In this document: positions 17,763-25,476 of the stretch, one piece after another
Numbering within the stretch: position 1 is the first letter of the stretch
How the letters are laid out: each line of letters opens with the position of its first letter
Source: Shewanella piezotolerans WP3
GTDB lineage: Bacteria > Pseudomonadota > Gammaproteobacteria > Enterobacterales > Shewanellaceae
Reading direction: 5' to 3'
Assembly: GCF_000014885.1 (NCBI RefSeq)
Contig: NC_011566.1
Coordinates: forward strand, 5,268,501 to 5,332,500
Length of the DNA: 64,000 nucleotides
Notes under the pieces: model-generated
The model's input: the letters and a program-made list of their open reading frames with translations, nothing else
Told to the model about the DNA's origin: nothing
The model's database searches: none
Translations under genes and position numbers: made by a program

Positions 17763-18071
17763 ATGACGAAACGTACAAGAAGACTTTTTAGCGCAGAATT
17801 CAAACTTGAATCAGCTCAATTAGTGCTAGATCAAAATTACTCAATTGTTGAAGCCGCTCAAGCTATGAACGTGGGTAAATCGACCATGGATAAGTGGGTT
17901 CGGCAATTAAGAGAAGAGCGACAAGGTAAGCAACCTAAAGCATCACCTATATCACCAGAACAAATTGAAATTCGAGAGTTAAAAAAGCAACTAGCTCGCC
18001 TCCAGGAGCACAACGAAATATTAAAAAAAGCCACAGCTCTGTTGATGTCGGACTCACTGAACAATTCTTAA
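17763..18071 (+). CDS. IS3-family transposase OrfA
   Basis: A 102-residue helix-turn-helix protein ('RRLFSAEFKLESAQLVLDQNYSIVEAAQAMNVGKSTMDKWVRQLREE') followed by the leucine-zipper segment 'QIEIRELKKQLARLQEHNEILKKATALLM' common to IS3 OrfA. It binds the element ends. Its reading frame passes the A7 run at 18023-18029 (phased A AAA AAA), where a -1 slip would join it to OrfB, which is the normal way IS3 elements make transposase. Confidence 0.93.
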   Translation: MTKRTRRLFSAEFKLESAQLVLDQNYSIVEAAQAMNVGKSTMDKWVRQLREERQGKQPKASPISPEQIEIRELKKQLARLQEHNEILKKATALLMSDSLNNS

Positions 18072-18118
18072 TAATTGAGAAACTCAGGCAGAGCTACAGC
18101 ATAAAAACATTATGCGAA

Positions 18119-18940
18119 GTGTTCAGTATTCATCGTAGTAGTTACAAGTATTGGAGAAAACGGCCAATAACCATAAACGCAGATAAAGTAAAGCTTCGAA
18201 GTCTAGTTAGCGAAGTACATACTGCAAGTAACGGCTCGGCAGGAGCTAGGACGGTTGCAGATATGGTTAGCCAGCAAGGTATCTCGTTAAGCCGTTATCG
18301 CGCCACTAAGCTGATGAAGGAGCTTGGTATAGTGAGTTGTCAGGTACCTAAGCACAGATACCGAAAAGCGACACTAGAGCACATCGAAATCCCTAATCAC
18401 CTAGGTCGACAATTCGCTGTCACCGCTCCGAATGAAGTTTGGGTTGGTGATGTCACCTACGTGTGGGCAGGTAACCGCTGGATGTACTTAGCGGTTGTGA
18501 TTGATCTATTTGCTCGTAAAGTCATTGGCTGGGCTATGTCGTTATCACCTGATAGCCGTTTAACGGGCAAAGCGCTTTCGATGGCCTATGAAGGTCGTGG
18601 AAAACCTAAAGGTGTTATGCTCCATAGCGATCAAGGGACTCACTATACAAGCAGAAGATATCGACAACTATTATGGCGATATCAGCTCAAGCAAAGTTTA
18701 TCTCGACGTGGGAACTGTTGGGATAATAGTCCAATGGAACGCTTTTTTAGGAGCCTTAAGACAGAATGGATACCACCAATAGGGTATCGTAGCTTTGCTG
18801 AAGCTCAGCAAGAAATTACACGATACATAATTGGATATTATTGTCAGCTTCGCCCGCACCAATATAACGGCGGACTGACACCTAATGAATCAGAACGATT
18901 GTTTTGGTTAAACTCTAAGATCGTGGCCAATATTAGTTGA
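18119..18940 (+). CDS. IS3-family transposase OrfB (DDE integrase domain)
   Basis: The frame is -1 to orfA and stays open from the A7 slippery run, so the GTG used here marks the shortest product; the functional transposase is probably the OrfA-OrfB fusion. The N-terminal HTH_21 region contains 'GSAGARTVADMVSQQGISLSRYRATKLMKELGI'. The integrase core shows D ('WVGDVTYVWAG'), D ('VMLHSDQGTHYTS') and E ('NSPMERFFRSLKTEW'), giving a full DDE triad, then 'YNGGLTPNESERLFW'. Length is normal, and there are no frameshifts or stops. Confidence 0.93.
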   Translation: MFSIHRSSYKYWRKRPITINADKVKLRSLVSEVHTASNGSAGARTVADMVSQQGISLSRYRATKLMKELGIVSCQVPKHRYRKATLEHIEIPNHLGRQFAVTAPNEVWVGDVTYVWAGNRWMYLAVVIDLFARKVIGWAMSLSPDSRLTGKALSMAYEGRGKPKGVMLHSDQGTHYTSRRYRQLLWRYQLKQSLSRRGNCWDNSPMERFFRSLKTEWIPPIGYRSFAEAQQEITRYIIGYYCQLRPHQYNGGLTPNESERLFWLNSKIVANIS

Positions 18941-18969
18941 CCACTACAAACTTTTAATGCAATTGGTAT

Positions 18970-19341
18970 AAATACCTTGTTGAATACTGTGCTAGGAAAC
19001 CACTATTTATAATCTTAGTCAGTTCGCTGACTTTCAATAGATTTAGTTAATCACTCATTGACTAATCAGGATGTAACCCTTTCATTAAAATTCTGGCTTG
19101 GTACTTAAAAAGCAACAGCTTAAGCAACTAAGCCCTAACAATGGATATAGTCCTCAACAGCAGGAATATCAACCAGTAAAACACAAACTCTTAATTAGTT
19201 TAACTAATCCGAAACATTCTCCAGACCTAATCTGGCTTATCAGGAGAATGTTGCAGAAAAAAAGGCTGTAGAGCTGGGCTTTTTAAGGTTAAAATGCCGC
19301 CACTCCAATAATCAAAACTATGCTAATTAAGGAGAATTCGG
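18970..19341. other. Intergenic region upstream of kbl
   Basis: About 370 bases without a gene. The first bases complete the inverted repeat split by MITE copy 2. The last part carries AAGGAG, the kbl ribosome site. No convincing promoter consensus or RNA structure is seen. Confidence 0.5.
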
Positions 19342-20538
19342 GTGGCAAAGACCTCATTCTACGACCAGATAAATCAACAGCTTGCCGATGTAAAAGCGGA
19401 AGGCCTGTATAAGAGCGAGCGCGTAATTGTTTCTCCTCAACAGACTGCAATTGAAGTCAATGGCGACGAAGTAATTAACTTTTGTGCCAATAACTACTTA
19501 GGTTTAGCAAATCACCCTGAGCTAATTAAGGCCGCACAAGGCGGGCTCGACGCACACGGTTTTGGTATGGCTTCAGTGCGATTCATCTGTGGCACACAAG
19601 ATATCCACAAAACATTAGAGGCGAGTCTGAGCTCCTTCTTAGGCATGGAAGACACCATTCTTTACTCTTCATGCTTCGATGCCAATGCTGGCCTATTTGA
19701 AACTTTACTGAGTGCAGAAGATGCCATCGTCTCTGACGCATTAAACCACGCCTCCATTATTGACGGTGTACGTTTATGTAAAGCAAAGCGCTTCCGCTAT
19801 GCCAACAATGATATGGCAGACCTTGAGACCCAACTAAAAGCGGCTAAAGAAGCTGGCGCACGTAATATTTTGATTGCTACTGACGGCGTATTCTCTATGG
19901 ACGGCGTTATCGCCAACCTTAAAGGTGTGTGTGATCTTGCAGACAAGTACGACGCGCTAGTGATGGTCGATGACTCTCACGCAGTAGGCTTTGTAGGCCA
20001 AGAGGGACGTGGTACTCATGAATTCTGTGAGGTTATGGATCGCGTCGATATTATTACAGGCACATTAGGTAAGGCCCTTGGCGGTGCTTCCGGTGGATTC
20101 ACTTCGGCGAAGAAAGAAGTGGTCGACTGGTTACGCCAGCGTTCACGCCCGTATCTTTTCTCTAACTCTTTGGCACCATCCATTGTAACGGCATCTATCC
20201 ACGTATTAGAAATGCTTAAAGATGGCCAAGAGTTGCGTGAAGCAGTCTGGGAAAATAGCCGTTATTTCCGCGAGCAGATGTCAGCAGCAGGTTTCACCCT
20301 TGGCGGTGCTGATCATGCCATCATTCCAGTAATGATCGGCGATGCTAAACTGGCCGGTGACTTCGCCAACCGCCTACTAGCTGAGAATATCTATGTGATT
20401 GGTTTCTCCTTCCCAGTGGTACCGAAAGGTCAAGCGCGTATTCGAACGCAAATGTCTGCTGCGCATACCAAGCCGCAAATTGACAAAGCTATTGAAGCCT
20501 TTACCCGTATCGCGAAAGAGATGGGGATTATCGGCTAG
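19342..20538 (+). CDS. kbl: Glycine C-acetyltransferase (2-amino-3-ketobutyrate CoA ligase) Kbl
   Basis: A 398-residue PLP enzyme of the alpha-oxoamine synthase family. It cleaves 2-amino-3-ketobutyrate with CoA to glycine and acetyl-CoA, the second step of threonine degradation. Landmarks: 'NFCANNYLGLANHPELI', 'HGFGMASVRFICGTQDIHKTLE', the PLP-lysine block 'TGTLGKALGGASGGF', and 'DDSHAVGFVGQEGRGT'. It starts with GTG, with AAGGAG well placed upstream. It forms a pathway pair with tdh, although a terminator-like hairpin lies between them. Confidence 0.97.
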   Translation: MAKTSFYDQINQQLADVKAEGLYKSERVIVSPQQTAIEVNGDEVINFCANNYLGLANHPELIKAAQGGLDAHGFGMASVRFICGTQDIHKTLEASLSSFLGMEDTILYSSCFDANAGLFETLLSAEDAIVSDALNHASIIDGVRLCKAKRFRYANNDMADLETQLKAAKEAGARNILIATDGVFSMDGVIANLKGVCDLADKYDALVMVDDSHAVGFVGQEGRGTHEFCEVMDRVDIITGTLGKALGGASGGFTSAKKEVVDWLRQRSRPYLFSNSLAPSIVTASIHVLEMLKDGQELREAVWENSRYFREQMSAAGFTLGGADHAIIPVMIGDAKLAGDFANRLLAENIYVIGFSFPVVPKGQARIRTQMSAAHTKPQIDKAIEAFTRIAKEMGIIG

Positions 20539-20551
20539 AATTAACCCAATA

Positions 20552-20578
20552 GGGCTACACAGAGTTGTAGCCCTTTTT
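20552..20578 (+). terminator. Rho-independent terminator / attenuator between kbl and tdh
   Basis: GGGCTAC and GTAGCCC form a 7-bp GC-rich stem followed by TTTTT. Sitting between two genes of one pathway, it may reduce rather than abolish tdh transcription. Confidence 0.8.
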
Positions 20579-20625
20579 GTATCAATTAAAAGGTTAACAA
20601 TAGTTGGCCTGGCATAGGTTATAAG

Positions 20626-21651
20626 ATGAAAGCGCTTAGCAAACTAAAGCCTGAAGAAGGCATCTGGATGGTTGACGCCCCGAAACCTGAAATGGGCCAC
20701 AACGATCTGCTGATTAAGATCCGTAAAACCGCCATCTGTGGCACCGATGTGCATATCTACAACTGGGACGAATGGTCGCAAAACACCATTCCAGTACCTA
20801 TGGTCGTTGGCCATGAGTATGTGGGTGAAGTTGTCGATATGGGGCAAGAGGTTCGCGGCTTTACTATTGGTGACCGAGTATCTGGCGAAGGGCATATTAC
20901 CTGTGGTCATTGCCGTAACTGTCGTGGTGGTCGTACTCATTTATGCCGTAACACATCTGGTGTTGGGGTTAACCGTGAAGGTGCATTCGCTGAATATTTA
21001 GTGATCCCAGCCTTTAACGCTTTTAAGATCCCAAATGATATCTCTGATGATTTAGCTGCTATTTTTGACCCATTTGGCAATGCTGTTCATACCGCATTAT
21101 CATTTGATCTTGTCGGTGAAGATGTTCTGATTACCGGTGCAGGTCCGATTGGCATTATGGCTGCAGCAGTTTGTCGTCATGTAGGTGCGCGTCATGTGGT
21201 GATAACAGACGTAAACGAATACCGTCTCGAGCTGGCAGAAAAAATGGGCGCCACCCGTGCGGTCAACGTTGCCAAGGAAAGCTTGGAAGATGTCATGAAC
21301 GAACTTGGCATGACTGAAGGCTTCGATGTAGGTCTTGAGATGTCAGGTGTACCGGCAGCCTTCCACTCAATGCTCGATACCATGAACCACGGTGGTAAAG
21401 TCGCTATGCTAGGTATTCCTGGTGGCGAAATGGCCATTGACTGGAGTAAAGTTATCTTTAAAGGGTTAATCATCAAAGGTATTTATGGCCGTGAGATGTT
21501 TGAGACTTGGTACAAGATGGCGAGCTTGATCCAATCAGGTTTAGATATTTCACCTATTATCACTCATCACTACAAGATAGATGACTTCCAACAAGGTTTT
21601 GATGCTATGCGATCAGGACAATCTGGAAAAGTGATCCTAAACTGGGATTAA
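20626..21651 (+). CDS. tdh: L-threonine 3-dehydrogenase Tdh
   Basis: A 341-residue zinc-dependent medium-chain dehydrogenase, the normal family length. It oxidises L-threonine to 2-amino-3-ketobutyrate with NAD+, supplying Kbl. Catalytic zinc region: 'ICGTDVHIYNWDEW' and 'GHEYVG'. Structural zinc: the four-Cys loop 'CGHCRNCRGGRTHLC'. NAD-binding: 'VLITGAGPIGIMAAAV'. All expected residues are present. It is followed by a G/C-rich hairpin. Confidence 0.97.
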   Translation: MKALSKLKPEEGIWMVDAPKPEMGHNDLLIKIRKTAICGTDVHIYNWDEWSQNTIPVPMVVGHEYVGEVVDMGQEVRGFTIGDRVSGEGHITCGHCRNCRGGRTHLCRNTSGVGVNREGAFAEYLVIPAFNAFKIPNDISDDLAAIFDPFGNAVHTALSFDLVGEDVLITGAGPIGIMAAAVCRHVGARHVVITDVNEYRLELAEKMGATRAVNVAKESLEDVMNELGMTEGFDVGLEMSGVPAAFHSMLDTMNHGGKVAMLGIPGGEMAIDWSKVIFKGLIIKGIYGREMFETWYKMASLIQSGLDISPIITHHYKIDDFQQGFDAMRSGQSGKVILNWD

Positions 21652-21660
21652 ATTGTATTT

Positions 21661-21685
21661 GGGGGCTAGCAAGATTGCTACCCCC
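21661..21685 (+). terminator. Hairpin terminator after tdh
   Basis: GGGGGCTAGC and GCTACCCCC pair with one bulged C, followed by TATTTAT. It is a plausible rho-independent terminator, 10 bases after the tdh stop. Confidence 0.6.
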
Positions 21686-21737
21686 TATTTATCTCAAAGC
21701 TACCGCGACTCACATATTCGATTAATGCAGGTTTTCT

Positions 21738-22046
21738 ATGTCAGCGTTTCAACACTTAAGTGTAAATCAACTCATCCACATGCAAGAGGCCACAGCCGAT
21801 TTGCAAATCGTCGACATAAGGGATGCAGCCAGCTTTGAGGCTGGACATATCGACAGCTCTTTTAACCTAAGTAATGAAAACATCAGCCATTTTATTGCCC
21901 AAGCCGACATGGATCAGCCTTTAATTGTTGTCTGCTATCACGGTATTAGTAGTCAAAGCGCTGCAACCTACCTAAATGAGCAAGGTTTTGATAATGTTTA
22001 TAGCTTAGATGGCGGATATAGCGCTTGGCATCAAGCTAACACGTAA
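21738..22046 (+). CDS. glpE: Thiosulfate sulfurtransferase GlpE
   Basis: A single-domain rhodanese of 102 residues that moves sulfane sulfur from thiosulfate to thiol acceptors or cyanide. The catalytic cysteine is C66 in 'VVCYHGISSQSAA', and 'IVDIRDAASFEAGHI' is the CH2A-type N-terminal block. It is followed 33 bp later by glpG, the same order as in E. coli, though the glycerol-3-phosphate genes that give the names are absent here. Confidence 0.93.
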   Translation: MSAFQHLSVNQLIHMQEATADLQIVDIRDAASFEAGHIDSSFNLSNENISHFIAQADMDQPLIVVCYHGISSQSAATYLNEQGFDNVYSLDGGYSAWHQANT

Positions 22047-22079
22047 TACTCCTTTGATTAATGACAGCAGGAGAGAGCG

Positions 22080-22919
22080 ATGATTGAGATAGGCAGCTTA
22101 CCCAATGGCAGAGCAGCGCAAGCCCTCATCGACTATCTTAAAGGGCAGAACATCACCTGTAGCATTATGCCCGCCGAACAAGGAGTGATGCTGGTACTGC
22201 ACGATGAAACTCAACGGTCTCAAGTTCAACAAGAGTATCATGCGTTTCTTAGCAACCCTTATGACCAGAAGTATCTCGCTGCGTCATGGGAAAATGGTAG
22301 CACCCAGACCCAACTAGACTACGGCAATCCTGCTCTGCAGTTAGTCACCCAATTTATCACTGGCGCTGGCCCACTCACTTTGCTGGTATTTTTCAGTTGT
22401 TTAGTCATATATGCGGCCATGAATCTCGGCTTTGCCAACCCCATTTTTGAAAGTTTATCCTTCTTTGGCGCCACCTCACCCGTCTCACTCAATGAATTTT
22501 GGCGACTATTCACCCCAAGCCTTATCCATTTTTCAGCGATGCACATCATCTTCAACTTATTATGGTGGTGGTATTTAGGCGGTAAGATTGAGAATAAAAT
22601 AGGCTTTAAACCGCTCTTTATACTGCTTTTAGTAGGCGGTACATTACCGAATATATTGCAATACTTTATGGCTGGCCCCAATTTCGGTGGGCTATCAGGA
22701 GTGGTATACGCCGTAGTCGGCTACACCTGGATTATGGGAGTTAAGCGTCCAGAATCAGGTATTGGGCTACCACCTGCTTACATCGGTTTTATGCTGCTAT
22801 GGCTCGTCTTTGGCTTTACCGATATGTTCGGTCTTTCTATTGCTAATGGTGCACACCTCGGCGGGTTGCTGGTCGGTGTATTACAAGGTTTTATTGATAG
22901 TCGAAAAAAGTCTACTTAA
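22080..22919 (+). CDS. glpG: Rhomboid intramembrane protease GlpG
   Basis: A 279-residue inner-membrane serine protease. An N-terminal cytosolic domain (about 1-85) precedes six membrane segments. The catalytic serine is S206 in 'GGLSGVVYA' and the histidine H259 in 'NGAHLGGLLVG', nearly the same spacing as E. coli S201/H254. 'HIIFNLLWWWYLG' carries the conserved loop-1 WR-like/HN region. It cleaves transmembrane segments of membrane proteins. A good GGAGAG ribosome site sits before the ATG, and the gene is co-directional with glpE. Confidence 0.95.
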   Translation: MIEIGSLPNGRAAQALIDYLKGQNITCSIMPAEQGVMLVLHDETQRSQVQQEYHAFLSNPYDQKYLAASWENGSTQTQLDYGNPALQLVTQFITGAGPLTLLVFFSCLVIYAAMNLGFANPIFESLSFFGATSPVSLNEFWRLFTPSLIHFSAMHIIFNLLWWWYLGGKIENKIGFKPLFILLLVGGTLPNILQYFMAGPNFGGLSGVVYAVVGYTWIMGVKRPESGIGLPPAYIGFMLLWLVFGFTDMFGLSIANGAHLGGLLVGVLQGFIDSRKKST

Positions 22920-23074
22920 CAGCAATAGATGCGCGTCAATAAATGACCAATATGCTGCCATTGCTTGTCTGCTTGGCAGCTAAACCTCGTAGATGCCTTA
23001 CAAACCCATAGACTCAATTGTCATCTTATGGGCAAACATGTATAACTAATTTTATTTTATTAAGGTTTCCATCC

Positions 23075-24097
23075 ATGAAGCGGATATTGATTGTCAGAGT
23101 CGATAAGCTGGGTGATTTTTGTCATTCATTACCAGCAATATCATTGTTAAAACGTTCAATGCCCGACGCTCAGATCGATGTCATCGTTTCCCCCTTGATC
23201 CATTCATTGGCTTGTCAGTTCGACTGTATAGACAACCTACTTATTTATAAAAAAGATGATCCGAACCTCGTTGAGCTAATCAAAGCTAAAGGCTACGATG
23301 CAGCCATTGTGATGCATAGTCATAAAGATATGACCAAAGTCATTAAAGCCGCAGGCATTCCCTATCGACTAGGCCAGCGTAGAAAATGGTTCCAATACTT
23401 ATATACCCATAGAGCGCCACTTAATCGCAGTGCATGTTTAAAACCTGAATGGCGCTACTGTACAGATCATATTGAGTACTTTTTATGCCAACAATATATT
23501 CCCCCAGCAGACATAAAATGGCGCTTATGGGATGTCAGCGAGGAGAGGGCTCAATGGCAACAGTTCTACGGTAAAACGGCTAATGAGAAGCTTATCTTTA
23601 TTCATCCAGGTAGTGGTGGTTCTGAAGGTTCACTGTCTCCAGCGCAATTTGCCACCATGGCTGATGTTATCGCTAAAGAATCAGGTGTCGAAGTTAAATT
23701 TATCGTCACATTTGGGCCGACTGAAGAGCCTTTAGCTGCCAGTGTAGTCGAATTAATCACGGCTGATGGGCATGACGCACTCATGGCTAAACCGATAAAA
23801 GATATCGGCGAATTCTCTCGTTCGTTAGTCGCAGCAGATATGATGATTGCAGGCTCAACGGGTCCACTGCATGTGGCAAGTCTGCACAATGCCATTACGG
23901 TCGGTTTTTATCCTCACGGTTCAAGAGATGACAAAATCCGCTGGCAAACATTGAGCGATGACTACAAGCGATTGTCTTTTTCACCTCCTATGGGCGAGAG
24001 AACAGGCGAAGACCTTTCACTGATTGATGCTAAGTATGTTGGTAGCCAAGCAGCATTGAAGCTTAAGAGTCTAAACCCACTCAGTATAAACATTTGA
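23075..24097 (+). CDS. GT9-family LPS heptosyltransferase-like glycosyltransferase
   Basis: A 340-residue GT9 enzyme opening with 'RILIVRVDKLGDFCHSLPAISLLKRSMPDAQ'. It carries 'LIFIHPGSGGSEGSLSPAQF' and the donor block 'MIAGSTGPLHVASLHNAITVGFYP'. It is a clear paralogue of the GT9 gene at 5773: same length class, same 'AGSTGPLH' variant, and 'KIRWQTLS..YKRL.F.PP' near the end in both. The start is the ATG with TAAGG ten bases upstream; a longer TTG-initiated frame adds 19 non-conserved residues. It sits apart from the main LPS cluster, suggesting duplication and relocation. Confidence 0.88.
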   Translation: MKRILIVRVDKLGDFCHSLPAISLLKRSMPDAQIDVIVSPLIHSLACQFDCIDNLLIYKKDDPNLVELIKAKGYDAAIVMHSHKDMTKVIKAAGIPYRLGQRRKWFQYLYTHRAPLNRSACLKPEWRYCTDHIEYFLCQQYIPPADIKWRLWDVSEERAQWQQFYGKTANEKLIFIHPGSGGSEGSLSPAQFATMADVIAKESGVEVKFIVTFGPTEEPLAASVVELITADGHDALMAKPIKDIGEFSRSLVAADMMIAGSTGPLHVASLHNAITVGFYPHGSRDDKIRWQTLSDDYKRLSFSPPMGERTGEDLSLIDAKYVGSQAALKLKSLNPLSINI

Positions 24098-24155
24098 TCG
24101 CTCAGAGAGAGTTTAGCGGATTTGAAGTAAGGTCATTAAATGCTCCTCGGCAACG

Positions 24156-24201
24156 GCTCCTGCATTATTCTAGCTTCGAGCACTCTTGCTCTCGTACCTC
24201 C
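24156..24201 (-). repeat. Solo copy of the 46-bp MITE accessory module
   Basis: The reverse complement of this stretch matches the extra module in MITE copy 2 (17544-17590) with about four mismatches. No MITE termini flank it here. A short AGTTATTCT a little downstream also resembles MITE internal sequence, so this may be an eroded element. Confidence 0.6.
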
Positions 24202-24398
24202 TGTATCAGACCTCCAAGGAGGGAGGGAATGCTAGGAGCATGCTAGGCCATGTCGTTTGCAATGAAGAACATAGTTATTCTAAGCTCAAGTTCATTAACC
24301 CAACATCAGAGCCGCTAAAACTCGCCTTTAGAAGTGTTTTTGGCCTGCTACTTCTTATACTGATTGGTCTAAGCTAAGACATTCACTCGTTACGCATT

Positions 24399-24425
24399 AA
24401 AGGTGCCAGTTAATGGCACCTTTTT
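24399..24425. terminator. Terminator between GT9 gene and convergent elbB
   Basis: AAAGGTGCCA and TGGCACCTTT form a 10-bp stem around GTTAA, with A-rich and T-rich flanks. It lies eight bases before the elbB stop and can act on both strands. Confidence 0.85.
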
Positions 24426-24433
24426 CCCGCTTC

Positions 24434-25090
24434 TTACTCAGCCATTAATAACACTTGCCTAACCAACTTCTCAATACCTGCATGGGCTTCAATAATATTA
24501 TCAGCGAGCATATAAGCTGGGGTGCTCACCACTTTATTGACCTCATCAACCACAATATCGTCTACGGCAGTAACTTGATGGCTGCCCCCTTGCAGCTCAA
24601 ATGCCGCTGCAGTATCACAGTCTGAGCCAATAGTGCCTTTTACGCCTGCCTCATAACATTGCGGGATCATCACAGGTGATATGCAAATAAAGCCAACAGG
24701 CTTACTCGCTTGGGTAAATTGGCTAATGAACTGTTTAACACTCGGGTCGATAACATGATCCGCCCCCGCCAAAGCAAAATTACAAAGATTCTTCGCTGCA
24801 CCAAAGCCACCAGGGATAATCAATGCATCAAATTCGCTAATAACTACATCTGTCACCGGCTTAATATCACCACGAGCAACTCTGGCTGACTCGACCAATA
24901 CATTACGACTATCGGTTTCATCCGCCTCCCCAGTGAGATGATTAACCACATGTAACTGTGGGATATCAGGTGCGAAGCACTGGTAACATGCACCTGCACG
25001 GGCAATCTCTAACAAAGTTAAAACAGACTCATGTAGCTCCGTGCCATCGAAGACGCCACTACCACTTAAAAGAACTGCGACTTTTTTCAT
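24434..25090 (-). CDS. elbB: Isoprenoid biosynthesis glyoxalase ElbB
   Basis: A DJ-1/PfpI-superfamily protein of about 218 residues. 'VLLSGSGVFDGTELHESVLTLLEIARAGA' is the characteristic ElbB N-terminus. 'LIIPGGFGAAKNLCNFA' and 'KPVGFICISPVMIP' carry the nucleophile region, with the ElbB-type cysteine in 'GFICISP'. E. coli ElbB has glyoxalase activity and is linked genetically to isoprenoid synthesis. The start MKKVAVLL has GGAG six bases upstream; an ATG four codons earlier lies on that ribosome site. Confidence 0.93.
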   Translation of the reverse strand: MKKVAVLLSGSGVFDGTELHESVLTLLEIARAGACYQCFAPDIPQLHVVNHLTGEADETDSRNVLVESARVARGDIKPVTDVVISEFDALIIPGGFGAAKNLCNFALAGADHVIDPSVKQFISQFTQASKPVGFICISPVMIPQCYEAGVKGTIGSDCDTAAAFELQGGSHQVTAVDDIVVDEVNKVVSTPAYMLADNIIEAHAGIEKLVRQVLLMAE

Positions 25091-25102
25091 TAAAATCTCC
25101 AT

Positions 25103-25476
25103 TTATATATCATATTGTTTTAACAAAATTGCAATAAAGCGCTTGATCAGATTAATTATCGTGCTAAGTTATCACTGCACTTTATCAAACGGTGAATATT
25201 TGACCAAGGAATAGGTTTATAAAACGAATAAAAATAAAAAGTCCACATTTATAGTTTAATTACTCAAAATAGCACCCACTTCACACAATTAGAATTTACC
25301 ACTAAAATTCAACAACTTAACTCGCGCTCATTTTATAGCTAAAAATAAGTAATTTTTGGTTCTGCAGTTCCATGCACAGAGTTATCCACAGGCTTATCAT
25401 TATTTATCCGTAGCTGAAACAGCGCTGATATGGCATGCTATCGCCATCATCGAAACGCGATAAATGAATACCTATT
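25103..25476. other. elbB-polA divergent intergenic region with a DnaA box
   Basis: About 370 AT-rich bases without a gene. It holds one perfect DnaA-box consensus TTATCCACA at 25382-25390, and a weaker TTATCCGTA about 20 bases further on, roughly 90 bp before polA. No clear sigma-70 promoter is assigned. Confidence 0.5.

Larger units (their letters stand above)
17691..18948 (+). mobile_element. IS3-family insertion sequence, complete (1258 bp)
   Basis: The element has TG...CA ends with imperfect inverted repeats (TGTAGTGGT...TTGGCCAC at both ends) and a 3-bp AAC target duplication that can be verified against intact MITE copies. It encodes orfA and orfB in overlapping frames with a seven-A slippery run at 18023-18029. 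All parts look intact, so it may be active. Remnants with similar ends occur at 54036-54062 and 56240. Confidence 0.93.
17331..18969 (+). repeat. MITE-like element, copy 2, interrupted by an IS3-family element
   Basis: Same ATACCAATTGCATTAA termini and orientation as copy 1. Two differences stand out: a 46-base module bounded by CGAGAGC repeats and absent from copies 1 and 3, and a 1258-bp insertion sequence inserted near the right terminal repeat. Removing the IS and one AAC restores the right end found in copy 1, so the IS arrived after the MITE. Confidence 0.88.
17317..18983. repeat. 13-bp inverted repeat split by MITE copy 2 (probable former tetR terminator)
   Basis: TTCAACAAGGTAT lies just left of MITE copy 2 and its exact complement ATACCTTGTTGAA just right of it. 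Without the element the arms would form a 13-bp stem with a loop of only about 7 bases, right after the tetR stop. The element therefore appears to have landed in the loop of a terminator-like hairpin. Confidence 0.7.

Noticed and set aside
24186..24377. 63-codon plus-strand frame with a hydrophobic C-terminus
   Set aside because: Its first part is made of the 46-bp repeat module, no proper ribosome site is seen, and the hydrophobic tail alone does not match a family I know.
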